A stretch of DNA of 64,000 bases from Lepidurus packardi (taxonomy: Eukaryota > Arthropoda > Branchiopoda > Notostraca > Triopsidae): positions 12,396,790 through 12,460,789 of the forward strand of contig JAKZAN010000002.1 in the NCBI GenBank assembly GCA_023053545.1. The letters are read 5' to 3'. The notes beneath the pieces are model-generated. The model saw only the letters and a program-made list of their open reading frames with translations, did no database searches and was not told where the DNA came from. Positions 34,635 to 44,999 of the stretch are shown in pieces. Positions within the stretch are counted from its first letter, which is position 1; each line of letters begins with the position of its first letter. The translations under genes and the position numbers were made by a program.

Positions 34635-35707
34635 GAACTGAAAAATGGAAACTAACTGAATGAAATGGAAGTGACGAGAATATTTATGTTGGGCAATTGA
34701 AATACTTGCTTTACAGTACATATATATGAAAGAATTGCAATTATATAATGCAATTCATCTCCTGTAGGGTTTATAGGGTAGTGGAATGACGGAGCCGAAT
34801 GACCTTTAAAAAATCGTCAGTCTATCGCCAAAGGTTTTAAGTGCAGCACCATAGAATTAGTTTAAGTTAAAAAATTGACCACAGTATTGTGCCGTAATTA
34901 TTTAAATTAAGGCAAACAGTTGGTCTGCAACGTGAATTCAGAAAATTCCAATTATAATACGCTTAAACAAAAGTAATTGTCTACGGATAAACTCACTTTC
35001 CAAGCCTAGTGCTGGCTTCATTAAAAATAATAAGATAACGCACGCATTTAACTTGTTAAACTCTTTTTGTGCAATGGAAAGCATTAGCTGTTCACAAAAC
35101 CAATTAAACGCTGGCATGAACAATTCAACCGTGGATAATAAAAGTTTTTTTTTTTTTTTTGGTTTATACGACTACGGTATAACAGATCGAGTTTTTTTTG
35201 CCCACAATACGTGATCGAACTTCTCTCACTAACCTACATCTGCCCCTAAATGGTACCAATGGAGCAAGTCGAGAGAAGACGACACTGCGTAGGAAAATTT
35301 GAAGCTGGCGCCAACGGCGTCGTTTTAAGGTACGAAATTATATGTTCAGTGTATGGGGTTTGTGATCATATGTAGAGAATAACGCTGAAAACAATTATAA
35401 TGCGGACTGTCTTGTCCAGTGTTGTTTTCATTTTGTTGCTGTGAAAAGATTGTCTAAAGTTGATAAAACAAAGATTCTAATTTGTGCATAAATTTCATTT
35501 GTTGAATGTTTAGTTCGGGGCCTGTGGACAAGATGGCTATAGGTTCGCTGGCCTCAAGATTTTCGTATTGTGTCAACTCCTCACTACCTGCTTCCTGATA
35601 GCAAGTACCAACCACCCTATATATTCGGAAGTAACGCATTGGCAGACTCATTCAAACCACTACTACCGGCAATACAGACAGCACAGGAAGGTTTAGCTAC
35701 GTTAACC

Positions 35708-36997
35708 ATGTATCTCAAACTATCATCTCTGTTTTTGTCTTTGTTTTTGTCTTTGTTTTTGTCCACTTCAGCCCAAGTGTCGAAAGTAATATATTTTACA
35801 TCCATATTTTATCTTTTGAAAATTTCGGTGTAGAAAATTAATGCCTTTATTTAAACCTACTTTTCCTTAGGTTGACTATCGTAACGGGCCTTGTATGCCT
35901 CCAATTAAGCCAGAACTACCCATGGTTAAAGCATTGAAAGCTGCCGGAGGTCCTCCTTGTCTGATTTTTGCCCGCCCTATCGCAGCTGTTGCTATGGCTG
36001 AGTACTACGATTGCCAGGCCTCCAAAACTAAATCCCGACGCAGTTTCAGGTAATGTTATGACAATAAATTTTATGAAAATGGACACACACAGTTTTGTTT
36101 TGTAGTGTTTTGCAGGTGCTGGAATGTGCTTTACCTAAGTTGGATAGCTGTGATTGCCTTCCAACGTCCAAACCCATTACGGGGGTCGACTACATTGCCA
36201 ACGTTGGTTTGGAGCTCGAGAATAATTACGCAGCAAAAGTAAGTAAAAGGGAGTTAGTTACCTTGCAGCTTAGGCCTTTTTCAGCCTCTAGCTAATACTT
36301 CCGAACACAGGATGCTGCAGCGGCTGGCACAGGAAAGACCTGCGATTTTACAAGTAACGATGTTGCTTACAAATTGACGTCAAACATGATGATTTTATCA
36401 CGCGATGAGGGTGTCATGGCTACTGCACTGAAAAACAGCGGACCTATTCTGGCTCTTTTGTATATGAATAGTACTCGCGCTTTCGCGGATACGCCTGGGT
36501 CGTTGAAAACTTACACGTAATTAACACTATCATTAGACAATTGAAAGCCTTTGTGCTCAAGTTACACCTTTCTTGACTTTTCAGGACAGGAATTCTAGAT
36601 ACTGATATCTTATGCCCTGCTAAATCTGTCTCGAGTTTACTAGAAATGGATCCTGTTAAGGTACGAACAAAAACAAGCACTTTTTCAGAATAGTAATGTG
36701 TACTTTCCATAGGGTTTCTCTGCCGTGAAAGTACCTGTGACGATTGTGGGCTATGATACGCTTTCCGTTCAGGTAAGAATTGACTGTAGCATGTTAGCCA
36801 TATATAAAGATTCCATTACCAAACTAATACGAGTTCCTTGGGATCCGCAGGAAGGATGTGCGGAAAAAAAGGTAGATGTATGGATCGCTCGAACTGAACT
36901 TTTTGGACCTAACTGGGGCATGAAAGGCTATTTCTATGTGAAGAAAGGTATTAACGCCTGCAACATTGTTATGAACCCTGTCCAAATCCTGGTCTAA
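35708..36997 (+). CDS. Papain-fold (C1A) protein, predicted inactive, copy D
   Basis: Exons 35708-35785, 35871-36049, 36106-36238, 36311-36516, 36585-36660, 36713-36772 and 36851-36997 give 292 residues, identical by eye to copy C. Unlike C, its 3' flank has the uninterrupted site ATCAATATAGTAGTTTGACA where the Tigger element sits after copy C. Identity over more than 4 kb of exons and introns means either a very recent duplication or an assembly repeat that should be checked by read depth. Confidence 0.78.
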
Positions 36998-37175
36998 CTG
37001 TAACTACGTAAACTATAATTACGAATCTGCAAGCGCTGTAACGCAAAGCACCGTTTGAATTGCGCAAATAATTGCTGCACCCATATATTACTGGCATGAA
37101 CTATCAATATAGTAGTTTGACATCAATCGAAACAATTAAATAATCATATTTATGAATTAAGTCATGACTCACTCT

Positions 37176-37644
37176 TCAAAGCGGGTGGAGGTACGACTTT
37201 AGTTTCTTCTTTCGTAAAGGATTGTCAGGTTGCTCTTCATGGGTTTGTCCGTACACTTCATAAGGTGATGGGGTAGATTTGAAATCTGGGGTTGATTGAT
37301 ATGAAGAGCTAGGTTGATAGGAATCATCCTTGGCACTTCCTTGATAAGGTGGCTGCTCATGATAAGTTTGCCGAACTTCATATCTTCCAGGAAAAAGCTG
37401 AGGCGGTTCGTTTGGGGTACCCTTCGCGGAGTCGTAATGTTCATACAGGTTTGAAATAAAGTCGGCGCCCTTTTCGTCATAAGCGGGTTGAACGCCTCGG
37501 CAATCTTCTCCGTGGCCCGTGTTAATGCCATACCTTGGACCTACGCCTTGCCATGCCCAGACAAGATCAAGACCCGAAAATGGAGGCAGAAATTCAGGCG
37601 GAGGTGGCGGTGCAGGGAAGAAAAATTCAGGTGGTGGAGGTCCG
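37176..37644 (-). pseudogene. Pro-rich gene 1, 3' half, unit D
   Basis: Identical by eye to 27449-27917. It lies about 180 bases after the stop of papain-fold copy D, the same convergent arrangement as in unit A (4782 and 5114). Confidence 0.7.
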
Positions 37645-37854
37645 CTTTTCGTTTTTCCAGATTTTGTAGATTTTTTCCTCCCGGCTAGCTTCAAGCACAA
37701 ACCTACGACCATCACTACAACGACTACAACTACAACGGAAAAGCCCTGCAATCGTTACAAGACCAGCAAGTTAAAAAAGACGAAGAAGGCAACCACTACG
37801 ACCACTACTACGCATAGGCCCACAATAGAATATACGACTTATCAGCCTACGAAG
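37645..37854 (+). pseudogene. Thr-rich gene fragment, unit D
   Basis: Third copy of the 210-base scrap between the Pro-rich half gene and Gypsy. Confidence 0.8.
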
Positions 37855-40800
37855 GGTGGTTCGGGCTCTTCCGTGTCTGAATCGCCGAGGGGAATACCTG
37901 AAGATCCATCCAAACTGTACGCCGGCGATGGTGCTCTTCTCAGCTCGGCTGCCTTGACCCCGCGTAAGTTGGACCCGTGGATCCGCTTCTTAGCACGCCC
38001 CTTCTGGATGACGTAGTTAGGCGGGCTGGCTTCTACTACTTCATACGGCCCTTCAAAACGCGCGGCCAACTTTGGCGACGTTCCACGCGGGACTTGGCCA
38101 ACCTTCCGGAATACCAAATCGCCCACCATATGACGAGTGAAGGGATCCTGTTGCATCTTATCGCCATACCGCCCCAATTCATCCCTGGCTCCAGCACGAT
38201 ACCATTCGAGGATATCCTTCAAGGCCCGCAGATACTCGACACTGGCTAGCGGAGGTTGTGCGTCCTCCTCCTCGCTCAACTACAACTCCATCTCCGTCAC
38301 AACTGGAGTGCGACACACGTTCCCGAATACCAGCTCGAATGGGCTGAACTTCGTCGTACTGTGCTCAGCTGTCCGATACGCGAGCGTGACTACGGGGAGC
38401 CATTGATCCCAATCAGTCTGCCGCCGGTTGACGTATTGCGCTAGCATCTCGCAGAGCGTCCGGTTAAACCGCTCTGTCTGCCCATTGCAAGCAGGGTGGT
38501 AGGGAGTCGTACGAATTTTCTTGATCCCTAACCGATGGCAGATACTCTTGACCAACTTCGATTCAAAATTGGTCCCCTGGTCCGTGAGGATAGTTCTTGG
38601 GACACCATAACGGCAGATGTACTCCAACAGGCAATCCGCTACGGTCTCTGCAGTCTGGTCTTCTAAGGCGTACGTCTCCACCCATTTGCTAAAGAGGTCG
38701 GATACAACTAGGACGTAACGCCTGCCGCTCTCGCTCCGTGGAACGGACAAAATGTCCATCGAGATCTGGCAAAAAACTTCACCCAAAATGGGAATGGTGC
38801 CACGACTCTCTGACGCCGGTTTGAGGTTTGGCTTTACGCGAAGACACGGTGCGCACCCTCGCACGTAAGCGCGTACATCCTTCTTCAGATCGCACCAGAA
38901 ATAGTGAGCGGTAATCCTAGACAATGTCTTCCCGATTCCCAGGTGCGCCGCGGTGGGCGCGTCGTGCGCTAGCCGCAGGATCTCCGCACGCGCTTCTGGT
39001 GGAACCAACAGCTGAGGCCGGTTTAGCCTTGATTCGCCCGCTGAACTACGCACTACGACTCCATCCTGCACGGCGTATTTCTTTAGCTCCCCCAAATAAA
39101 ACTCCAACTCATACGACGGTGGCTTGTCCTGTTCCAGTTCCGGTCGTTCCTCGGCGCTTGCCAGAATGTACCGCCTCAGCCATCCGAACTCTGGTGACCG
39201 GTCCGTCGCTTCGCTCAGCCTCGCGCTAACCGCTACCTGCCGACATACTCGGGACAAAGCATCCGCGTGGGGAATCTTCTCTCCTGGTTGATGTAGGATT
39301 TTGAAATTGTACTGGGTCAGCCATCCTACCCAACGTACCCAACGAGGAGAATCCAGACTCATCGTTTTCCAATATCTCAATGCCTGGTGATCTGTCACCA
39401 CCGTAAACTAGCGCCCCAATAAGTAATGTTTGTATTTTGCGACGCCTTTAATTAGGGCCAACATTTCTTGCTCTGTGACGCTATAATTTTGCTCGGCAGG
39501 CTTCCACAATCCAGATGCGAAAGACACCGCATACTCCCGCTCGGCTTCATCTTTTTGGGACAACACCACTCCCCAGCCTCCCTTGCTCGCATCGGTCGTG
39601 AGCCAGAACGGACGCTCGGGATCGACGCTCCTCAAAACTGGCTCTCGCGACAATGCGTCACGAAGCTGGTTGAAAGCACATGCTTCCTTCCCTGACCACC
39701 GACAAGGGGTTTCCTTACGGGTCAAGTTGACGAGGGGTGCTGCCATCGATGCAAAGTTGGGTATGAAATGGCGGTAGTACCCGCTCAAGCCCAAAAATCT
39801 TCGAATGTCTAGTACGCAGCCTGGAGTGGGCCAACTGGCTATGGCTGCCACTTTGTCAAGAGAAGGCTTCAAACCACCGGCGCTGATGATATGGCCCAAA
39901 AACGCAGCCTCTCGCGTGAAGAATTGGCACTTTCCAGGGTTAAGCTTCAACCCGCCATTCCTGATGCGCTGCAAAACCTCCTCCACGTCCGTAACGTGTT
40001 GCTCGAAACTGGAGCTGAATATAAGCACATCATCAAGGTATATGAGGACTGACTTCCAGCGTAAGCCTCCCATGAGATAATCCATCAGGCGTTGGAATGT
40101 GCCTGACGCGTTGGTTAAGCCAAAGGGTAAGACGGTGAATTGGAATAAATCCTCGCCCGTCGTAAATGCCGTCACTTCCTTCGATCCGGCCTCCATGGGG
40201 ATTTGCCAATAGCCCGACCGCTGATCCAAACTAGTGAACCACTGGGCCTTACCAACAGCCGCCAGCAAGTCATCCATGCGCGGAAGTGGATAGCTATCCT
40301 TTTTCGTAACCGCATTCACTCGCCGAAAATCCACGCAGAAACGGTATGACCCGTCTTTCTTCCTCACGAGGACGATCGGGCTCGCCCACGGTGATGCGCT
40401 TGTCTCGATGACGTTGCTAGCCAGCATGCTGCCTACCTCCTCCCGCACCACGTCCCTTAGGTGGATTGGAGTACGATACGCCCGCTGCTTAATGGGTGGT
40501 CCATTTGTCTCGATCAGGTGCTCGACGTCTGCTACCCGCCCGATATTGCCATCATACGAGAACACATCCTCAAATCGCGACAGCATCTTGCGAACCTGCT
40601 CTGTTCGGGCACCCTCCAAGTGGTCCAAAGTTATCGACCCCACGTCGCTCCCGATCTTGTCGCTCTCCACAGGGGGCAGCATATCCTCCGCCAACTCGCC
40701 GATGCTAACCTCTCCCACATCTTCCTCTGGCATAATTTCCAACGGCTCTAACGACACGTTGAGCAGGCGTACAGAAATAACTTCGGCCCCTTCCGCAATG

Positions 40801-41056
40801 CAGGCACGCCCCATCAACAGGCCTTTACCGCCCGCTCTTCGGCTTGGCTCCACGAGCAATACTTCTGAGGTGGTTAGGCGGCGGGTGCCGAACGGCCTTC
40901 TCACAGTCGCGGGTACAAAAGCTTCCGTGCCCGGCTCGATGACGGTTAACTCGCGAACCCTAACCGCGCCGCGGAAATCGCTGGGGCTTAGACGAACTCC
41001 GAACAGTTCGACTCGATTGGGTGCAAAGTCGATCTTCGCAGAAGCAAGACGAAGGT
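37854..41056 (-). mobile_element. Gypsy LTR retrotransposon, copy 3, partial
   Basis: Covers the protease/reverse transcriptase, RNase H, integrase and GPY/F parts; gag and the LTR are not present. It shares its left flank with copies 1 and 2, and on the right it abuts a piece of the small Tyr/Pro-rich locus. About two breaks are seen in what remains. It is slightly more diverged from copies 1 and 2 than they are from each other. Confidence 0.88.
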
Positions 41057-41430
41057 TTGTAGCGCTAAAGAGGAAGCAGCATCCGCCGTTGCATAAAGTT
41101 TGAGGAAGTTTCAATTTTAGACGTTATTGTATAGCCAGAAACTGCCAAAGTCTCCAGTTCCTCCATGAGTGGACAATGAGTGGAGCAAACACCAGCTTCT
41201 ACTACTACAATTTTTCCCTCCATGATAAGCAATAAGAATGCTAATTACTGTTGTCATTGAATGCTAATGAAATGTCAATGAATGCTAATTACTGTTACTG
41301 TTGTCAGTACTCTAGTTCTTCTAAAGTGCCACTAGTACTTCGTGACACAGAAGTTCTCTATTCAAGAATCTCCCCCTGAAATAAATCAGAGAATCGTGTA
41401 TTTATTTTTAAAAATACATCGAGATGGAAT
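41057..41430 (+). pseudogene. Patchwork of the small Tyr/Pro-rich locus
   Basis: Three separate pieces of the 10.3-11.3 kb region lie side by side: the promoter region (10,290-10,400, TATA box changed to CATAAAG), about 55 bases of the coding exon (like 10,857-10,912, ACCAGCTTCTACTACTAC) and the 3' flank (like 11,205-11,343). TACTGTTGTCA and AATGCTAAT repeats mark the joints. No signal peptide or full frame is left. Confidence 0.7.
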
Positions 41431-41468
41431 AACTACAAATTGGCGAATAATTAACTATTAATCGCTAA

Positions 41469-42872
41469 CTATCCGCACGCATAGTAGCCTTGGAACAATT
41501 TATATACGTTCACCAATAGAAACATGATCAGAGCTCCCACGAACGAACCTACTTGAGTGACGGCTCCACAGAGAAACAACGCCCGATTACCTCCATCTCG
41601 TAAAACTGACGCAACAGCGACTTTCACGTACGAAAATACTGCGGTCATCGAAACCCACAAAATTACCTAAGATGAAAAATGATTAACCATATTGAAATAA
41701 AAGTTTACAGTCTAATAACAAAATGACCCCAATGAAAAAAAACTTACTATGAAATACTCTCCGCCAGTAGTGCCGGCTAAAGGGGGACTTGGACTAGTAG
41801 CTGCGGTTAATAAAATAACCCCTGAAAGTGAAGTTCCTATAGCAGTTAAACTACAAATAATGCTTGCCCTTCGTAAGGGGAAGAAAAATGCCACAAAACA
41901 TGCGATCGGATTTGCGATACTGGCTGAAGTCACCGTGATGTGATATGCCATATTGCCGTAGGGTAAACAGGAATATGATTGAATACTCGGAAGTACCCCG
42001 TTACTCAACGCACAAACCCATGCCTGCAAGCAGAGCATTAGTACGAGTAAACACTTTGGTACGGGCGAGCTCGAGAGCAGCGATGGTAGGGCTACCGTCG
42101 AACTCGCCGAAGAAGATTGTGCAGTTGTTTTGGTGGAATCTGACTGTAAAAGTGCCTGTTGGCTAGTCAGTTCGCTCTTCACGAGTGGTAAAAGGTTAAG
42201 ACACGCAAAGGCCCCGGTGCTGGCCATCATCATGACGAACAATACGTAAAAAAATGCGCTGACCCCGAACCGTGGATCAGGATTGACCGCGATTATGTCA
42301 AAAGTCCCATTTTCGTTGGTGACATTGACACATTCTTGGTTTCCACCAATGCCTTGAATAAGGGCGACTATACTGGGTACAAACCCGCTGAGACCTTCGC
42401 CTATGAAGTACGAAATAAGGTAGATTCCGCGGAAATGTGCCATAAAGGGTAAAAAGAGGACAGAACTGGTACAATCCACCAGCGCAACGAAGAAACATAG
42501 TGTCAAAAGTGCGGTACTGTGCTCCGCGCTACCTATAGTGGTCGTATAATTCCAAAATATTGCTAGTAGCAAGGTAGCAAGGATGCCGGTACCCAAAACG
42601 ACGTATGTTATGGGGGTTTCACGTGCTCCCTGGGGTAAAAACTGTCGAATGAGGCCGTAAAACAGCGGTCCGATGTTGGCCACTTGAATTATAACAGATA
42701 AATATGACGGTAGGTTCCAACCTTCGGGCAAAGTTTCGACTAATAAGGGTAGCTCTACCCAAAGTCCATTGATGGCTATCCAGGAACCGATTCCAAAAAC
42801 GGCTGCTAAGACATCTACGGCGACTTTCCGACGCCTTGGTAAAACTTCGGGTTCAAGTTCAAGTTCATTCAT
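41469..42872 (-). CDS. SLC52A: Riboflavin transporter, SLC52 family
   Basis: Two coding exons, 42872-41748 and 41666-41469, joined across an 81-base GT-AG intron, give 440 residues, the usual length. The start at MNELELEPEVLPRRRK is chosen because the family's conserved FGIGSWIAINGLWVELPLLV motif follows about 24 residues later. Further family marks are LPEGWNLPSYL, ANIGPLFYGL, the loop GNQECVNVTNENGTF, and a late Gly/Ala-rich pair of segments (FVGALIMFLLVNVYKLF). About eleven membrane segments are visible, with a Ser/Thr-rich cytoplasmic loop (SDSTKTTAQSSSASSTV) in the middle. It carries riboflavin across the plasma membrane. It is the only conserved housekeeping gene here and marks the right edge of the amplified array. 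Confidence 0.93.
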
Positions 42873-43922
42873 GTTGGATAAGGTTGAGTTGACTCCGTCT
42901 CTATTAATGTAAACACGATTTAATTCAAAATTAGAACCCTGATTTGCTATGTTGTAAATGACATATTTATTGAAACACAACACAAAGTTAGGGTGTATAT
43001 TCCACTGTATAAGTGTTGGTATATGACAAACGAAACCAAATATTCGCATAGTGCAATACACACTTATAATTAGTACATTCGCAACTTTTCGAGATTATAA
43101 TGGAAATAAAATTTATAGGATGTACGAAAAATAACGCTCACATAGTTAAATTAAAAAAAAAGTTTCAACACAGGACACAATTTAACGTTACTTTTTTGTT
43201 TGATAACACTTCTGTTACAACGTTTACGAATATAGGGAAGCAAGCAATTTCAGACAATCACCCTTATTATCTCGCTTCCACAGTGCTGACACTATACCAA
43301 CTGAATGGGTAAACAGGCTTTATTAATTCTAGGCTAATGCAATCGCAAGCTTGGGAGTGCTATCGTAACAAAAAGCTCAACGTTAATGCTATTAAGGAGA
43401 CTTTTAGATTACATGATGGTTTTGATTGCGTAACATACGTCGATAATCTTAGAAATAAGATAACATTAACAAACGGGTTATAGTTTAAAGGTAAATTAAT
43501 AATCTCAACACCTTCGAAAAATGCAAGAAAATAACGAATTTTTTTTTAGTGAAACCAAGGTTCATGGATAAAGACACATCGATTATAAGCGGTTTAAGTG
43601 GGAATACTAACAATATGGGGGGGAAATCCATTCCTAGAGAATCGCTAGTGAATAAATGTATTCATACGCTATCGATTTACGTTTGGACCTCATTTTAATA
43701 TTTCCCGCCATGAGCAAGGCGTCGGTCAAAAATGTCTGACAAAAACCTGTTCTTTCAGGAACAAGCCTGCAGTTCGAAAAGTGGTAACTAAAGGCCCAGA
43801 AGGAAGGCTCTGCATGATCCCTCTATATATCTTTACGCTATGGTTTCAAACTGACGTTAACACCATCTACAGAACATCTCTATAGACATTTGCAGCTTTT
43901 TACTCCTGGTGCATATGATCTT

Positions 43923-43958
43923 ATCGCTTCTCGGTCTTTTGGCTAAGATCAAAGTGTA
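43923..43958 (+). ncRNA. 5' fragment of U2 snRNA, copy 1
   Basis: ATCGCTTCTCGGTCTTTTGG and the following 16 bases (through AAAGTGTA) match the first 36 bases of U2 snRNA with one change (C to T). The match ends before the branch-site recognition region, so this is a truncated pseudogene or the head of a U2-derived element, not a working snRNA. Confidence 0.6.
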
Positions 43959-44481
43959 AATGATCTAAGATGTCCAACACTTTCGTTATTAATTTCTTCG
44001 TTAGATGTCTTTCTAATCTATATGCTTGGCATTTTCTTTTGCGTTGTGTCGTATTGTTATACAAACTCTTTTCTTTTCCCCTTTTGAAACAAACGTGTTC
44101 TACTCTTGATCCGGGCCTTTGCTAACTACATTCCAGTATCTGATTCATTGCATTACAACAATTAATTATATACTACCTAAACAAATAGTTTACAAACTAC
44201 CTCCCCCTCCAAAAAAATTGCGCCATTTATGAAAGCAAAGCAGTGTTTCGTTAGATGTCGCCCGCGTCTGCATCAACGTTAATGCTATTAAGGAGACTTT
44301 TAGATTGCATGATGACTTTGATTGCGTAACGTAAGTCGATAATCTTAGAAATAAGATAACATTAACAAACGGGTTATAGTTTAAAGGTAAATTAATAATC
44401 TCAACACCTTCGAAAAATGCAAGAAAATAACGAATTTTTTTTTACTGAAACAAAGGTTCATGGATAAAGACACATATCGGT

Positions 44482-44517
44482 ATCGCTTGTCGGTCTTTTG
44501 GCTAAAATCAAAGTGTA
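44482..44517 (+). ncRNA. 5' fragment of U2 snRNA, copy 2
   Basis: Second copy of the 36-base U2 head with about three changes from the U2 consensus, produced by the local tandem duplication. The bases after it (AATGATCTAAGATGTCC) match those after copy 1. Confidence 0.55.
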
Positions 44518-44999
44518 AATGATCTAAGATGTCCAACACTTTCGTTATTAATTTCTTCGTTAGATGTCTTTCTAATCTATATGCTTGGCATTTTCTTTTG
44601 CGTTGTGTCGTATTGTTATACAAACTCTTTTCTTTTCCCCTTTTGAAACAAACGTGTTCTACTCTTGATCCGGGCCTTTGCTAACTACATTCCAGTATCT
44701 GATTCATTGCATTACAACAATTAATTATATACTACCTAAACAAATAGTTTACAAACTACCTCCCCCTCCAAAAAAATTGCGCCATTTATGAAAGCAAAGC
44801 AGTGTTTCGTTAGATGTCGCCCGCGTCTGCATGCTTGGCCATTTTTACTGTTATGGTGCCGTGTGTTTTTTGTGCAGACGGAGAAATATTACTTTTTCCT
44901 TGTCGATGCCGTACTCGGCCCCCAACAGCCTACAAGTGGCTTCCTTTGAAATTTCCACTACCCACTGTAAGTATTAAAAACATGAGGTGTGCATTATTG

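Larger units (their letters stand above)
28127..37853. repeat. Tandem unit II (9,727 bases)
   Basis: Same order as unit I without the Tigger insertion. The left edges of Gypsy copies 2 and 3 are exactly 9,727 bases apart. Confidence 0.9.
43315..44990. repeat. Duplicated noncoding segment (matches 11.35-11.81 kb) with internal tandem copy
   Basis: 43,315-43,560 matches 11,353-11,600, and 44,810-44,970 matches 11,650-11,810. Inside, 43,379-44,270 is repeated at 44,272-44,835 with about 330 bases missing in the second copy. The end holds an open stretch with a signal-peptide-like run (ACLAIFTVMVPCVFCADGE) stopping at a good donor (TGTAAGTAT); no partner exon was found, so I do not call a gene. 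Confidence 0.65.
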
